Source: Cellvibrio sp. KY-GH-1
GTDB lineage: Bacteria > Pseudomonadota > Gammaproteobacteria > Pseudomonadales > Cellvibrionaceae
Assembly (NCBI RefSeq): GCF_008806975.1
Contig: NZ_CP031728.1
Location: forward strand, 2,542,001 to 2,606,000
Length of the DNA stretch: 64,000 nt
Direction: 5' to 3'
Made by a program: the position numbers and the translations under genes. Under the pieces are notes generated by a model. That model made no database searches. It was not told the DNA's origin and worked only from the letters and a program-made list of their open reading frames with translations. Positions 10,487 to 19,386 of the stretch are shown here, piece after piece. Position 1 is the first letter of the stretch; every line of letters starts with the position of its first letter.

Positions 10487-11750
10487 TGAAACTCCCTGCC
10501 CTATCGCTAAAGCGTGCGTATATCGCTATGACTACAAAACAGCTAAGCGGCACTATGACTGCCGTGTGGATCGAGCTTAGGTCCGATACCAGCCCCATCA
10601 GCGCCGTTAGCACAGCACCGCCGATAATCGCCATCACTAGGAACGATGCCGCCGGCTTGGTAAGCGGCCCCAACCCCTTCAAACTCAACGCAAAGATAGT
10701 AGGAAACATCAACGACATAAAGAAGCTGGTTGCGGTCAACGCCAGCAACCCCAGGTGACCGGGTTGCACAATGGCATAGGCGCACAGCAACACGTTAATC
10801 GAGGCGTAAACCCACATTAAACGAGCAGCACTTATCCGTGTCATTAACGCCGTGGCCACAAAGCGGCCGACCATAAAGATCACCAGAGAAGCTAACAAGT
10901 AGTTAGCGAGAGTTTTCTCACCGGTACCTGGAACTGCTTCCTGCCCGTAACGAATCAAAAAGCTCCAGATACAAACCTGAGCGCCCACATAGAAAAACTG
11001 CGCAGCAACGCCGAACATAAATGGCGCATTAGCGAGCAATTGTTGGTAATCACGCCGGGAACCCGTAGTTTCATCTTTTGCCGCCTGGGTGGCGATAGCC
11101 GGAAATTTTACAACCAACACCAACAGCGCCCAGGCCAATACCAGCAACCCAATCACTAGATATGGCCCCTGTACCGCATGGGATTCGGTTTGATAAAACT
11201 GTTCAAGCTGGCTGGCGCTCATCACAGCAAGCTCTTCGGCAGAGGGCTCGTGGCCGGAGAGAATAAATTCGCGCCCGATCAAAATCCCCGCAATGCAGCC
11301 AAACGGGTTAAACGATTGAGCAAAATTCAAGCGCCGTTCGGCGGTTGCCGGGTCCCCCATGGCAACAATTAAGGGGTTGGCGGAGGTCTCCAAAAATGCC
11401 AGGCCACTGGCGATTACAAAGAGCGCACCCAGAAACAGCACATACTCCCGCTGTGCCGCAGCCGGGTAAAACAAAAAGGCACCGATCGCATAGAGCAGCA
11501 AACCAAAGACCACCGCCGCTTTGTAACCGTAGCGCTTCATCCACAGCGCAGCCGGAATAGAAAACACAAAATAGCCGGTGTAAAAAGCTGACTGGACTAG
11601 CCCCGCCTTAAAGTCGGAAAGGGTAAATACCTTTTTAAACTGGGTAATCAAAATATCATTAAGGTTATTCGCCATTCCCCACAGGAAAAATAGACTGATG
11701 ATCAGAATCAGGGGCAATAGCACGGACACAGATTTATCGTTATTGTTCAT
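10479..11750 (-). CDS. fucP: L-fucose:H+ symporter (MFS)
   Basis: This is a 423-residue major facilitator protein with about 12 membrane segments. LFFLWGMANNLNDILITQF is the signature N-terminus of the FucP family, with the Asp that matches the proton-coupling Asp46 of E. coli FucP. GLAFLETSANPLI carries the Glu equivalent to Glu135. The ATG at 11750 has GGAGAG about 8 bp upstream; the longer frame from 11786 adds 12 residues before the family start. Related FGHS transporters can carry glucose or galactose, but the downstream lactonase and the fucose enzymes point to L-fucose. Confidence 0.88.
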   Translation of the reverse strand: MNNNDKSVSVLLPLILIISLFFLWGMANNLNDILITQFKKVFTLSDFKAGLVQSAFYTGYFVFSIPAALWMKRYGYKAAVVFGLLLYAIGAFLFYPAAAQREYVLFLGALFVIASGLAFLETSANPLIVAMGDPATAERRLNFAQSFNPFGCIAGILIGREFILSGHEPSAEELAVMSASQLEQFYQTESHAVQGPYLVIGLLVLAWALLVLVVKFPAIATQAAKDETTGSRRDYQQLLANAPFMFGVAAQFFYVGAQVCIWSFLIRYGQEAVPGTGEKTLANYLLASLVIFMVGRFVATALMTRISAARLMWVYASINVLLCAYAIVQPGHLGLLALTATSFFMSLMFPTIFALSLKGLGPLTKPAASFLVMAIIGGAVLTALMGLVSDLSSIHTAVIVPLSCFVVIAIYARFSDRAGSFND

Positions 11751-11790
11751 GAGCTCTCCAGGGAGCAACGGCCCATTAGCCGTCACCCTA

Positions 11791-11899
11791 GTTATTGTTA
11801 TTAGTCAGGCAAAAAGCTTGTTTTGTTGGCACCACGATTTACAAGTAAAAGATGGTTTATCCATAAAAGATGCTACCATAGAGTCAAACAAACAATAAC
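11791..11899. promoter_or_regulatory. Divergent promoter region of fucP and lldD with an inverted repeat
   Basis: The region between the divergent fucP and lldD genes holds GTTATTGTT at 11791-11799 and its exact inverse, AACAATAAC, at 11891-11899. These could be paired operator halves or two sites for one regulator. A similar CGTTATTAG sequence lies upstream of the IclR gene near 9556-9565. Promoter boxes were not assigned. Confidence 0.35.
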
Positions 11900-11922
11900 A
11901 GCTTTTTACAGGTTGCCCCGCC

Positions 11923-13074
11923 ATGATTCTCGCCAATATCGACGACTACCGCACCCTTGCACGCAAACGTCTGCCGCATTTTTTATTTGAATATATAGAT
12001 GGTGGAGCCTTCAGCGAAACCACCCTGCGCAATAACCAGTTGGACATGCAGCAAATTGCTTTACGCCAACGAGTGCTGCGCGATATCTCCAATGTATCTA
12101 CGCAAATCAGCCTGTTTGGGCAGACTTTTTCCATGCCCTTGGGTTTATCCCCCGTCGGGATTGCCGGCTTGAACGCGCGACGCGGAGAAGTTCAGGCAGC
12201 CCAGGCAGCGGAAGAAGCCGGCGTTCCCTTTTGCCTGTCCACAGTCTCCGCCTGTGCGATCGATGAGGTGCGCGCGGGGGTCCAAAACCCCATTTGGTTC
12301 CAGTTATACATGATCCGCGACCGGGGCTTTCTACGCGATATGCTCGCGCGCGCCAAAGCGGCGGGCACCAATACCCTTTTATTCACTGTAGATATGCCGG
12401 TTCCAGCGACCCGCTACCGTGACATGCGCTCAGGCCTGTCCGGCGGCAGCTTGTTGCAGCGCAAACTCACCCGCATGGGCCAGGTGCTCACCAAGCCTCA
12501 CTGGGCGTGGGATGTCGGCCTCTGGGGCCGCCCTCATAACCTAGGCAATATTGCGCCCATTCTCGGCGAAAATGCGGGCATCGATGAGTTTTGGAGCTGG
12601 CTGGGAAACAACTTTGACCCCACAGTGACTTGGGCCGACATTGACCGTATTCGTACTGAATGGGACGGCAACTTCATCATTAAGGGTATTCTGGATGCCG
12701 ATGACGCAAAACAGGCGGCGAATATTGGTTGCGACGGTTTAATCGTTTCCAACCACGGCGGACGCCAGTTGGATGGCGCCCTCTCCTCCATCAAAGCCCT
12801 TCCCCGTATTGCTGATGCAGTGGGTGACGACCTTAGCCTGATACTGGATTCGGGCGTTCGCTCGGGGCTGGATGTGGTGCGCGCGTTGGCGTTGGGCGCA
12901 AAGATGGTGATGATCGGCCGCCCCTGGGTTTACGCCTTGGCCGCCCGCCAGAAACGCGGAGTGCAAGAAATTCTGGAGATTTTTGCCAAGGAGATGCGCG
13001 TAGCCATGGCGTTATCCGGCTGCGCGCGCGTTGAGGACATTAATTCAGGAATGCTGGAAAACCGCCCTATTTAA
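11923..13074 (+). CDS. lldD: FMN-dependent L-lactate dehydrogenase / alpha-hydroxyacid oxidase
   Basis: This 383-residue member of the FMN alpha-hydroxyacid dehydrogenase family has DYRTLARKRLPHFLFEYIDGG at the start, PLGLSPVGIAGL, STVSACAIDEV, and the active-site SNHGGRQLDG with catalytic His near residue 278, then DSGVRSGLDVV and IGRPWVYALA. It is full length for LldD. It oxidises L-lactate to pyruvate at the inner membrane and passes electrons to quinone. The FAH-type hydrolase of the fucose pathway releases L-lactate, which explains why this gene is divergent from fucP. Confidence 0.9.
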   Translation: MILANIDDYRTLARKRLPHFLFEYIDGGAFSETTLRNNQLDMQQIALRQRVLRDISNVSTQISLFGQTFSMPLGLSPVGIAGLNARRGEVQAAQAAEEAGVPFCLSTVSACAIDEVRAGVQNPIWFQLYMIRDRGFLRDMLARAKAAGTNTLLFTVDMPVPATRYRDMRSGLSGGSLLQRKLTRMGQVLTKPHWAWDVGLWGRPHNLGNIAPILGENAGIDEFWSWLGNNFDPTVTWADIDRIRTEWDGNFIIKGILDADDAKQAANIGCDGLIVSNHGGRQLDGALSSIKALPRIADAVGDDLSLILDSGVRSGLDVVRALALGAKMVMIGRPWVYALAARQKRGVQEILEIFAKEMRVAMALSGCARVEDINSGMLENRPI

Positions 13075-13088
13075 TAGCAAGGTTTTGT

Positions 13089-14000
13089 TCAATTAATTGG
13101 CGCCGTCTCGGCAACCGGCGCGGCTGCTGGCCCGACACTAACTGGCTGGTGCATGTTTTTAATATCCAACCATAACTCGGAGCGATCCAAAGGGGTTTCT
13201 TTGGGCAAGGTTGGGTTATCCAATTCAAACACCACTCGCTCTTCAAGATTGGCTTTCTCTAGCACTGCCTTAACCATGGGGTCACTGTAAAAGGTCTTGT
13301 CGAAACTACCATCCGCAATGGCACGATTCAGACCCGACTCCAGATCAGCAGCCAGCTTTTTGTTCTGCTTGCCAGTGAACAAATAAAACGGCATGCGATA
13401 AACCAACATTATGCGTTTCTCCACCGCAAGCGATAGATTAGGATGTGACTCCAGTTCCGCCCAGGGCTCATGCACTCCCCGAGGAAACGCATCAAACCGC
13501 CCACCCTCAACCATATAAAACAGACTCTGATACTTGTTGGCACGCACAACATTCAAACCATTGCTAGCCAAAATTGCTGAGTCCGCCCAAGTAGTCCCCT
13601 GCCCAAGGGAAATTTGCTTTAAATCTGCAAACGTTTTTACGCGATCAAACTTTGTTTGCGACGCAGGATTGATAATAAAAATCCTGTGTCCCAACAAGCC
13701 CTTGTAGAGAGGAATCCGTATTGGTTGCAGTTGATCTTCCATCTCCTGATTGGTTGCGGCCCACATGATATCCAAGCGTCCCTCAGATACGTCAGTGATA
13801 TTGCGCGCCTGTGAAATCTCGGAATTATCTATTTCAATTTTGTAAGTAGTCTCAACTTTACTAAGCGCCAACTTCACCATTGCCATTGCATAGCGCCCGT
13901 TACCGTCATCTACGGCGTTGATTTTTAAACTAGTTTGCGCATTGGTAGAAAACGCGAACAGACTACTAACCAACAAAGTCAATACCGAGGAAAGCTTCAT
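13089..14000 (-). CDS. Orphan periplasmic solute-binding-like protein
   Basis: This 303-residue protein has a signal peptide (MKLSSVLTLLVSSLFAFSTNA) and resembles a family-3 solute-binding protein. It has an SEISQARNITDVSEGRLDIMW stretch, GLLGHRIFIINP, LKQISLGQGTTWADS and a FDAFPRGVHEPWAELE region. No permease or ATPase gene is adjacent, so it may be a stand-alone sensor or binding protein. It converges on lldD with a 14-bp gap. The tail is Pro/Ala rich. Ligand unknown. Confidence 0.75.
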   Translation of the reverse strand: MKLSSVLTLLVSSLFAFSTNAQTSLKINAVDDGNGRYAMAMVKLALSKVETTYKIEIDNSEISQARNITDVSEGRLDIMWAATNQEMEDQLQPIRIPLYKGLLGHRIFIINPASQTKFDRVKTFADLKQISLGQGTTWADSAILASNGLNVVRANKYQSLFYMVEGGRFDAFPRGVHEPWAELESHPNLSLAVEKRIMLVYRMPFYLFTGKQNKKLAADLESGLNRAIADGSFDKTFYSDPMVKAVLEKANLEERVVFELDNPTLPKETPLDRSELWLDIKNMHQPVSVGPAAAPVAETAPIN

Positions 14001-14399
14001 AGAAGACCTGCATGAGTTGCGTGTGCCGATTGTTCAAGCTGCCATGCTCTTGCGTCCATCATTCTGGGTGTAGTTTAGCATGTAGAAAAATGCGCCACAG
14101 ATTAAAAAGCCATCGATCTGGCGCATGAAGCGATGAGTGGTTATATCTGTTATAGCTCGGCAATCAAAAATCGCCAGAAAATGAGAGTTTTGGTTATTTT
14201 AACCATAAGATAATTGAGGTTCGGCTTAATCTATCCAAGCATCTCTTTTGCAAAGGGAAGGAGGAAAATACCTCCCTTTTACAAGGGAGCCGGGGAGGGA
14301 TTTAATGTCATTTAGCGGTATCATGCCGCTGGTAAAGAAAATCAATAAAGTGGTATTGGTGTGGCCCAAATTAAGGCCGCCCAACATAGTGGAGTTGTT
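14001..14399. other. Non-coding gap with a small hairpin and a dispersed-repeat-like stretch
   Basis: About 400 bp between the solute-binding gene and mltB. It holds a short palindrome TGGTTA-TTT-TAACCA at 14191-14205. At 14253-14303 there is a purine-rich stretch where GGGAAGGAGG faces CCTCCC, followed by GGGAGCCGGGGAGGGATTT, of the kind often dispersed between gammaproteobacterial genes. No convincing ORF was found here. Confidence 0.5.
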
Positions 14400-15746
14400 A
14401 TGAAATATCTGCGGAATTTACTCTCCGTTACCTGTTGTATGAGCCTTGTTGCTTGCGCGCAAGTGAGCGACAAAACAACTGATCAAACCGCAACAAATAA
14501 TTCAAACAGCGCTGTGAGTGAAAAACAAATCGCAGCGGCCCCAACATCAACAACACAAACAGTATCGACATCACAAACCGCACCCGCGCTTACGCTACTA
14601 ACGCAACAAGATTTTTCCAAATGCCTGGTTGAGCTCACCACAAAAGCCAAAGCGGCGGGCGTTTCGAGCAAAACGATCAATAACAGCTTGGCAAACGCCA
14701 AATTGAACATGCAAGTCGTACAACTGGATCGCAAGCAGCCGGAATTTACCACCAGCTTTGCCGATTATTTTAATCGTCGTGTTACTGCGCAGCGCGTGAA
14801 TGAGGGGCGCGCACTGTTGAGTAAACACCACGAATTACTCATGCGCATTGAACAACAATACGGTGTGCCTGCACCTTATTTGCTTGCCTTTTGGGGCTTG
14901 GAAACCAACTTCGGTAATTATTTTGGCAACATCCCGGTGGTGGATTCACTTGCAACACTGGCGTGTGATGCACGCCGCAGCGCATTTTTTACCACAGAAT
15001 TAATTAATGCATTACGCATTCTGGATGCCGGCGATATCGCCCCTAATAAAATGATTGGCTCATGGGCTGGCGCCATGGGCAATTTCCAGTTTATGCCTTC
15101 ATCATTTTTGCAAAACGCGGTGGATTTTGATGGCGACCATAAACGCGATCTTTGGAACAGCAAACCCGATGCGCTCGCCTCTGCGGCTAATTTTTTACGC
15201 AATTTGGGTTGGCGAGCGGATCAACGCTGGGGTCGCGAAGTCAAATTGCCGCGCGATTTCCCCTTCCTGGAAGCAGGATTAAAAAATACCAAAGCGACCA
15301 ATGAGTGGCGCAAACTCGGCGTGATGCGCGCGGATAATGCCGCACTACCAACCACCGAATTTACGGCCTCACTCCTGGTACCCGCTGGCCATCAAGGCCC
15401 GGCATTTTTGGTGTACGACAATTTCAATGTGATTATGCGTTGGAATCGTTCGGAGTTTTATGCCATTGCTGTCGGTCAACTTGCTGATCAAATTGCCGGC
15501 GGTGGAAAATTATTACAACCTCCCCCGGAAGATGCGCCGCGATTACACCGTGACCAAGTCATTGCGCTGCAAGAACAACTCAATCAAAAGGGTTTCAACA
15601 CCGGCACACCTGATGGCATTCTCGGCCCTGGAACTCGCCGTGCAATTAGCGAATTCCAACATCAACAGGGCATGATTGCCGACGGTTTCCCCGGCAAAGA
15701 AGTGCTGGGTTTGTTGGGCATTACCCCCGACGCCAACAAGCGTTAA
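14400..15746 (+). CDS. mltB: Membrane-bound lytic murein transglycosylase B
   Basis: This 448-residue lipoprotein has a lipobox LVAC around residues 17-20. After a Thr/Ser-rich linker comes the MltB/Slt35 domain with GVPAPYLLAFWGLETNFG, where the Glu of LETNFG is the catalytic acid, and AGAMGNFQFMPSSF and DFDGDHKRDLW. The last ~65 residues form a peptidoglycan-binding domain (LNQKGFNTGTPDGILGPGTR). It cleaves peptidoglycan with formation of anhydromuropeptides at the outer membrane. I chose the ATG at 14400, with GGAG upstream and the lipoprotein signal immediately after; a GTG at 14361 would add 13 unlikely residues. Confidence 0.92.
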   Translation: MKYLRNLLSVTCCMSLVACAQVSDKTTDQTATNNSNSAVSEKQIAAAPTSTTQTVSTSQTAPALTLLTQQDFSKCLVELTTKAKAAGVSSKTINNSLANAKLNMQVVQLDRKQPEFTTSFADYFNRRVTAQRVNEGRALLSKHHELLMRIEQQYGVPAPYLLAFWGLETNFGNYFGNIPVVDSLATLACDARRSAFFTTELINALRILDAGDIAPNKMIGSWAGAMGNFQFMPSSFLQNAVDFDGDHKRDLWNSKPDALASAANFLRNLGWRADQRWGREVKLPRDFPFLEAGLKNTKATNEWRKLGVMRADNAALPTTEFTASLLVPAGHQGPAFLVYDNFNVIMRWNRSEFYAIAVGQLADQIAGGGKLLQPPPEDAPRLHRDQVIALQEQLNQKGFNTGTPDGILGPGTRRAISEFQHQQGMIADGFPGKEVLGLLGITPDANKR

Positions 15747-15795
15747 TGACAAGCGAACCTTCATTACCCGTACATATCTATGAAAAGGAAGCGCA

Positions 15796-16038
15796 ATGAT
15801 CAGCTGCAATCAGCACGACTATATCGAAATTGTTTGCATGTACCGCTACCCGGTAAAGCTCACGCTAAAATCAGGTGAAATTATTGAGGGTGCAGCTGTT
15901 GATACTGTCAGTGACGAACTGCGAGAGGAATGTATAAAGCTCGCTACCGAATCGGGCGAAACACTTGTCGTGTTAAACCAGCTAAAACAATTGGAAGTGA
16001 CTGTAGAAAACCCGCATTTGAAACTTTTATTGTTTTAA
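15796..16038 (+). CDS. rof: Rho-binding antiterminator Rof (YaeO-like)
   Basis: This 80-residue protein begins MISCNQHDYIEIVCMYRYPV, typical of Rof, with KLTLKSGEIIEGAAVDT. Rof binds Rho and blocks its RNA loading, lowering Rho-dependent termination. An AAAGGAAG ribosome-binding site lies about 6 bp upstream. It follows mltB by 49 bp. The size and opening motif match the family well. Confidence 0.85.
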   Translation: MISCNQHDYIEIVCMYRYPVKLTLKSGEIIEGAAVDTVSDELREECIKLATESGETLVVLNQLKQLEVTVENPHLKLLLF

Positions 16039-16152
16039 TAAAACAGGATAAAATCCCTCGTCCTTTATGCCTGAAGGTCGAGTTCAATATTAGATGCGTC
16101 AAGCTTTCCGTCGTTTTGGAAGTTATATTTAGTTTTATTCAAGGAGAAACCT

Positions 16153-16764
16153 ATGAAATTTTTTGCATTACTGACAATTACACTTTCGTCTGCGTTCGCA
16201 TTATCTGCCAATGCAACCGTCATTTGGGATGAAAGCATTGATGGTAACTCTGCCAGCATGCCCTCTCTCACTTTGCAAATTGGTGCAAATGAAATTTTGG
16301 GTTCATCACGCTGGGCTGGTGATGAAATAGACCCCTTCCAATTTACGGAGCGTGATTGGTTTGGTTTAACGCTGCAAGATGGGTTGAGCATCAAATCAAT
16401 TACCACGGAAATCACTAATCCAGTTCTGATATCTAGCCAGACGCTTGAAAATCTTTGGGCCACCGCTATGTGGACACTCCAAGATTGGTCTTATGATTTC
16501 AAATGGTATGGATACACCCGGATTGCTGAAACCGCACCATTTGCTAACATCGGTGAATTTCCGCTGTCCGGTTTTAATAATTTTATCTTGAATCAAGCAG
16601 CAGGACTTTCAAATACCGGTTCCTTTGATCTCTCCTGGGAATATCGAGTGACCATAGAAGTTGTTGAGTCAATTCAAGTTTCTGAACCATCTTCGCTATG
16701 GTTAGCTCTGATTGCACTTGTTGCCATCTTGCGCGCACAGAGATCAAGAGCTACAAAAGTCTAA
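16153..16764 (+). CDS. Secreted protein with PEP-CTERM-like C-terminus
   Basis: This 203-residue protein has a signal peptide (cleavage after SANA, about residue 22). A mature region with many aromatic and acidic residues follows. A C-terminal sorting-like tail has VSEPSSLWLALIALVAILRAQRSR: a Pro-containing motif, one hydrophobic segment and a basic end. That tail is the layout recognised by exosortase. An AAGGAG site precedes the ATG. No exosortase gene is in the window. The mature domain is not recognised; the protein may be an extracellular or surface protein. Confidence 0.7.
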   Translation: MKFFALLTITLSSAFALSANATVIWDESIDGNSASMPSLTLQIGANEILGSSRWAGDEIDPFQFTERDWFGLTLQDGLSIKSITTEITNPVLISSQTLENLWATAMWTLQDWSYDFKWYGYTRIAETAPFANIGEFPLSGFNNFILNQAAGLSNTGSFDLSWEYRVTIEVVESIQVSEPSSLWLALIALVAILRAQRSRATKV

Positions 16765-16785
16765 TATTAACCTCACTAACGGAAA

Positions 16786-16872
16786 GCTGCTGAAAACATT
16801 AAACATCTTCTTAGTATGCTTTATCTATTTCCAGAGAAAATTAAGTAGATGTGTTTCGATGCTTTCAGCAGC
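16786..16872. repeat. Long imperfect inverted repeat between convergent genes
   Basis: Arms at 16786-16813 and 16842-16872 pair over about 28 bp with a few mismatches (GCTGCTGAAA... against ...TTTCAGCAGC). The repeat sits exactly between the convergent PEP-CTERM and LLM genes. It probably serves as a bidirectional transcript end, although there is no clean T run. Confidence 0.6.
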
Positions 16873-16875
16873 CAT

Positions 16876-17868
16876 TTAGCGCAAATGCCGTTTAATTTGC
16901 GCAAGTGTCTCCAGGGTTTTAATACGTAGCGCGCGATCATACACATCAATCGTAAACATAAACTCATCGACGGCAAGCTCATCGCGCAGCTGTTGTAAAC
17001 CATCCAATATTTCCAGTTCATCACCAATTTGTGACAAGCCCAGAAAATCGAGCACGCTGTGCTTTTCGCTCACTGACCAATCGAGTTGCTCAATGGGTTT
17101 TGGTGGGCACAACCACAGAGGTTCACCGCGAAATAACGCCGTAATTCGCTGAAAGCTGGTGGTTGCGTTGAAGGCAGCTTGCTCAGATGTTTCACCCCAA
17201 ACAATTGGCAAACCCAACATAAAGTAAGGCTTATCCAAATGCACTGAGGGGCGAAATTCCGCGCGATACCGTTTCAATGCAGCGCGCATATACGTCGGTG
17301 CAAAATGCCCCGCAAATGAATAGGGCAAACCCAATTGTGCGGCAAGGCCCGCGCTATAAAGGCTGGAACCTAAAATCCAGATAGGCACTTGTGTACCCTC
17401 ACCCGGCACGGCGCGCAAGCGCTGTTGCGGTTGGCTCGGCTGCAACAATTGTTGAATGACTTGCACTTCTTGCGCAAAATTTTCTGCCGCCGAATCATCG
17501 CGTTTAAGTGCACGGCTAGTCACAGGGTCAGTGCCCGGCGCGCGGCCCAAGCCCAAGTCGATGCGCTCACCATAGAGCGACGCAAGCGTGCCAAATTGTT
17601 CCGCCACAACCAACGGCGAATGGTTAGGCAACATAATTCCACCCGAGCCCACACGCAGCTGCTGCGTCTGCCCCGCAATATGCCCAATCAACACCGCCGT
17701 CGCTGAACTGGCAATGCCCTGCATATTATGATGCTCCGCCAACCAAAACCGCTTAAACCCCAACACATCCGCCGCCTGCGCATAAGCCACGGCATGAGTA
17801 AAACTATCGCGCGGAGTTTCATTAATTCTTATAGCAGCAAGCTCCAGCAATGAAAATTCGACAGACAT
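16876..17868 (-). CDS. LLM-class (luciferase-like) flavin-dependent oxidoreductase
   Basis: This 330-residue protein is of the bacterial luciferase-like monooxygenase family without a bound-flavin signature of its own. It has SFTHAVAYAQAADVLGFKRFW, LAEHHNMQGIASSATAVLIGHIA, RVGSGGIMLPNHSPLVVAEQF, and DLGLGRAPGTDPVT, all typical of the YhbW/LLM group. The ATG at 17868 has GAGG upstream and gives the usual family start (MSVEFSLLELA). Substrate unknown. It is transcribed alone. Confidence 0.85.
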   Translation of the reverse strand: MSVEFSLLELAAIRINETPRDSFTHAVAYAQAADVLGFKRFWLAEHHNMQGIASSATAVLIGHIAGQTQQLRVGSGGIMLPNHSPLVVAEQFGTLASLYGERIDLGLGRAPGTDPVTSRALKRDDSAAENFAQEVQVIQQLLQPSQPQQRLRAVPGEGTQVPIWILGSSLYSAGLAAQLGLPYSFAGHFAPTYMRAALKRYRAEFRPSVHLDKPYFMLGLPIVWGETSEQAAFNATTSFQRITALFRGEPLWLCPPKPIEQLDWSVSEKHSVLDFLGLSQIGDELEILDGLQQLRDELAVDEFMFTIDVYDRALRIKTLETLAQIKRHLR

Positions 17869-18047
17869 AACTACCTCACTCAATATTCACCTGCGCTATT
17901 CTAAGTGCAATTGATGGATTGGGGTTTTGGATTATTGATTCTTTACGAAGTAGTGAGGAGTAATTGCAGTGGCAGTTACGTTTTGTTATTTAACGTTCTT
18001 ATGCTTCAATCATACCGACCTGTTACACGCCAAATACCAGATAACAC

Positions 18048-18155
18048 CGTAGGTTGCTGCGAGCCACACAGGCTGAGCCTGCGAACCGCAACGTGTTTTT
18101 GGTTAAGGCCCGTAGATTGAGGTGGACCAGGTAAGCTGAGCTTGCGACTACAATA
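18048..18155. repeat. REP-like dispersed elements
   Basis: GTAGGTTGCTGCGAGCC followed by GCTGAGCCTGCGAACCGCAAC (18049-18092) matches the inverted pair at 4071-4209. A second, more degenerate copy at about 18110-18155 ends with AAGCTGAGCTTGCGACTACAA. GTTGC and GCAAC segments can pair within the first element. Confidence 0.65.
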
Positions 18156-18231
18156 GTTTTTAGGTTGGGAATGTCCCCAAAGCGGGCATCCGGCCAAATG
18201 CGCGCAATAACTAATTAAGGTTGTTTGTACT

Positions 18232-18323
18232 GTATAACTCCATAATTAACTCGGAGTGACAGCTAACCCTTTGATTTAGCACGAGTCAAATCGAATGATG
18301 GCCACGTACATTTGGAGTTATGC
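18232..18323. other. attC-like recombination site A (tentative)
   Basis: GTATAAC at 18232 and GTTATGC at 18317-18323 are near-inverse ends. They extend to ATAACTCCA / TGGAGTTAT arms 92 bp apart, the usual layout of the R''/R' ends of an integron attC site. The internal pairing is weak. It precedes the first small unknown ORF. Confidence 0.35.
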
Positions 18324-18413
18324 AGCACCACACTAAATTAGTTGGAAAAACGGTTTGTGGATTATATAGTTGGTGCAATTTAAGAAACTGTTAGAGTGTC
18401 ACAAGGAGCTGGA

Positions 18414-18791
18414 ATGTCACGAGATAAATTTTGCGAAGAAGTAAAAGCTAAATTTCCCGCAATATCTGCTAAAGCGGATAGAGAATATATTCGTCAGTGG
18501 GGTGACTTCGAAACCGATCTATATTCGTATAGTTGGTTTGAATCTCTGGCTAATGCGTTAAATATTGAAATGGGCAAAGGTATTCCACGCAAAGACTATC
18601 AAGATTTGTTTTCATTCGTCAGCAATGGTTTTCTAAAAGGCGACGAAGACACAAAGAACGCAATTGACACAGCATTTGTTGAAAATCTATTTTGGAATGT
18701 GTCATCAAGCGCTAGTGAATTATATTGGAATACTTTGCCAGAAAACCTGAAAGACCTATACTTGAATTTTCACCGGAAAAAACCTTACTAA
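18414..18791 (+). CDS. Small hypothetical protein, possible integron cassette gene
   Basis: This 125-residue acidic cytoplasmic protein has no signal peptide or membrane segment. AAGGAG lies just upstream of the ATG at 18414, which is why I prefer it over 18396. It is rich in aromatic residues (DLYSYSWFESLANAL, FWNVSSSASELYWNTLP), somewhat like small immunity-type proteins, but I do not recognise a family. Attc-like sites lie on both sides (18232-18323 and about 18825-18941). The base composition is more AT-rich than the neighbouring enzyme genes, consistent with acquired DNA. Confidence 0.65.
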   Translation: MSRDKFCEEVKAKFPAISAKADREYIRQWGDFETDLYSYSWFESLANALNIEMGKGIPRKDYQDLFSFVSNGFLKGDEDTKNAIDTAFVENLFWNVSSSASELYWNTLPENLKDLYLNFHRKKPY

Positions 18792-18824
18792 ATTTTTACA
18801 TTTTTTCATTGTGGATTTTTAAAA

Positions 18825-18941
18825 AAACTCTATCAAAGCAATCAAACGGATGGTTTTTAAGTAGCATTTTTGCCATTCCGCTTCGTTCCATTTAATGGCA
18901 AAAGTGCTACTTAACAACCATCATTTATTGCGGCGTTAGGC
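18825..18941. other. attC-like recombination site B with a long hairpin
   Basis: Arms of 28 bp at 18850-18877 and 18894-18921 pair with only two mismatches around a 16-nt loop. The structure is followed by GCGGCGTTAGGC, whose GTTAGGC (18935-18941) fits the attC core consensus GTTRRRY exactly. The left partner core is degenerate (about CTCTATC near 18829). The next ORF begins 13 nt after the core, as in gene cassettes. Confidence 0.6.
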
Positions 18942-18954
18942 TTAAAAGCAGATC

Positions 18955-19383
18955 ATGAACACAGATGAAATTGAGGAAAAGTTTTGGAGACTTTGTGAGG
19001 CAGTTAATCATCTAGACTCAGTGGAGTTTGATACTGATGTTCCTGATTTGGAGCCATCACTTATGGCAATACTTAATTACATAAAAAATAATTCGCAATA
19101 TAAACAATTATTTATCAACTGCTTCGTAAAAATTGCAAATGGAGAGGTTAAGTCTTCAGAATGGATATTGCTTTTTTGCATGAGAGATCTTCGCTATCCT
19201 GAAGTACAGCAAGCTGCGAATCTTCATTTTGAACAGGCAGGTGGGCGGCATGGCGCTCCACGCTTAATGAACTGGCTAAGCAACATAAACCATGTATATA
19301 AAGACACTCCTTGGAAAGACGCTGATTTTTTTGAGTATTATTGGAGCAAGGAGCATCCAAATGAACCTTGGCCATGCGCATAG
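18955..19383 (+). CDS. Small hypothetical protein in a cassette-like unit
   Basis: This 142-residue soluble protein of unknown function has acidic N-terminal helices (NTDEIEEKFWRLCEAVNHLD), an EWILLFCMRDLRYPEVQ central part and a C-terminal FEYYWSKEHPNEPWP. The start lies 13 nt after a GTTAGGC core and the stop only 3 nt before a GCCTAAC core, so the gene fills the unit between two attC-like sites almost exactly. That anatomy is the strongest argument for an integron gene cassette. The protein looks like small HEAT-like or immunity proteins, but no family call is made. Confidence 0.68.
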   Translation: MNTDEIEEKFWRLCEAVNHLDSVEFDTDVPDLEPSLMAILNYIKNNSQYKQLFINCFVKIANGEVKSSEWILLFCMRDLRYPEVQQAANLHFEQAGGRHGAPRLMNWLSNINHVYKDTPWKDADFFEYYWSKEHPNEPWPCA

Positions 19384-19386
19384 TCA

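Larger units (their letters stand above)
17869..18413. other. Gene-free stretch with REP-like repeats and an attC-like site
   Basis: About 545 bp without a credible gene. It holds REP-like elements at 18048-18150 and an attC-like dyad at 18232-18323, both listed separately. The rest shows nothing I can interpret. Confidence 0.6.

Noticed and set aside
14253..14303. Intrinsic terminator before mltB
   Set aside because: The stem is purine-rich with no good T run and looks like a dispersed repeat; kept only as part of the gap description.
17905..18120. Plus-strand ORF of 71 codons
   Set aside because: It runs through REP-like repeats, has no ribosome-binding site and no recognisable protein pattern.
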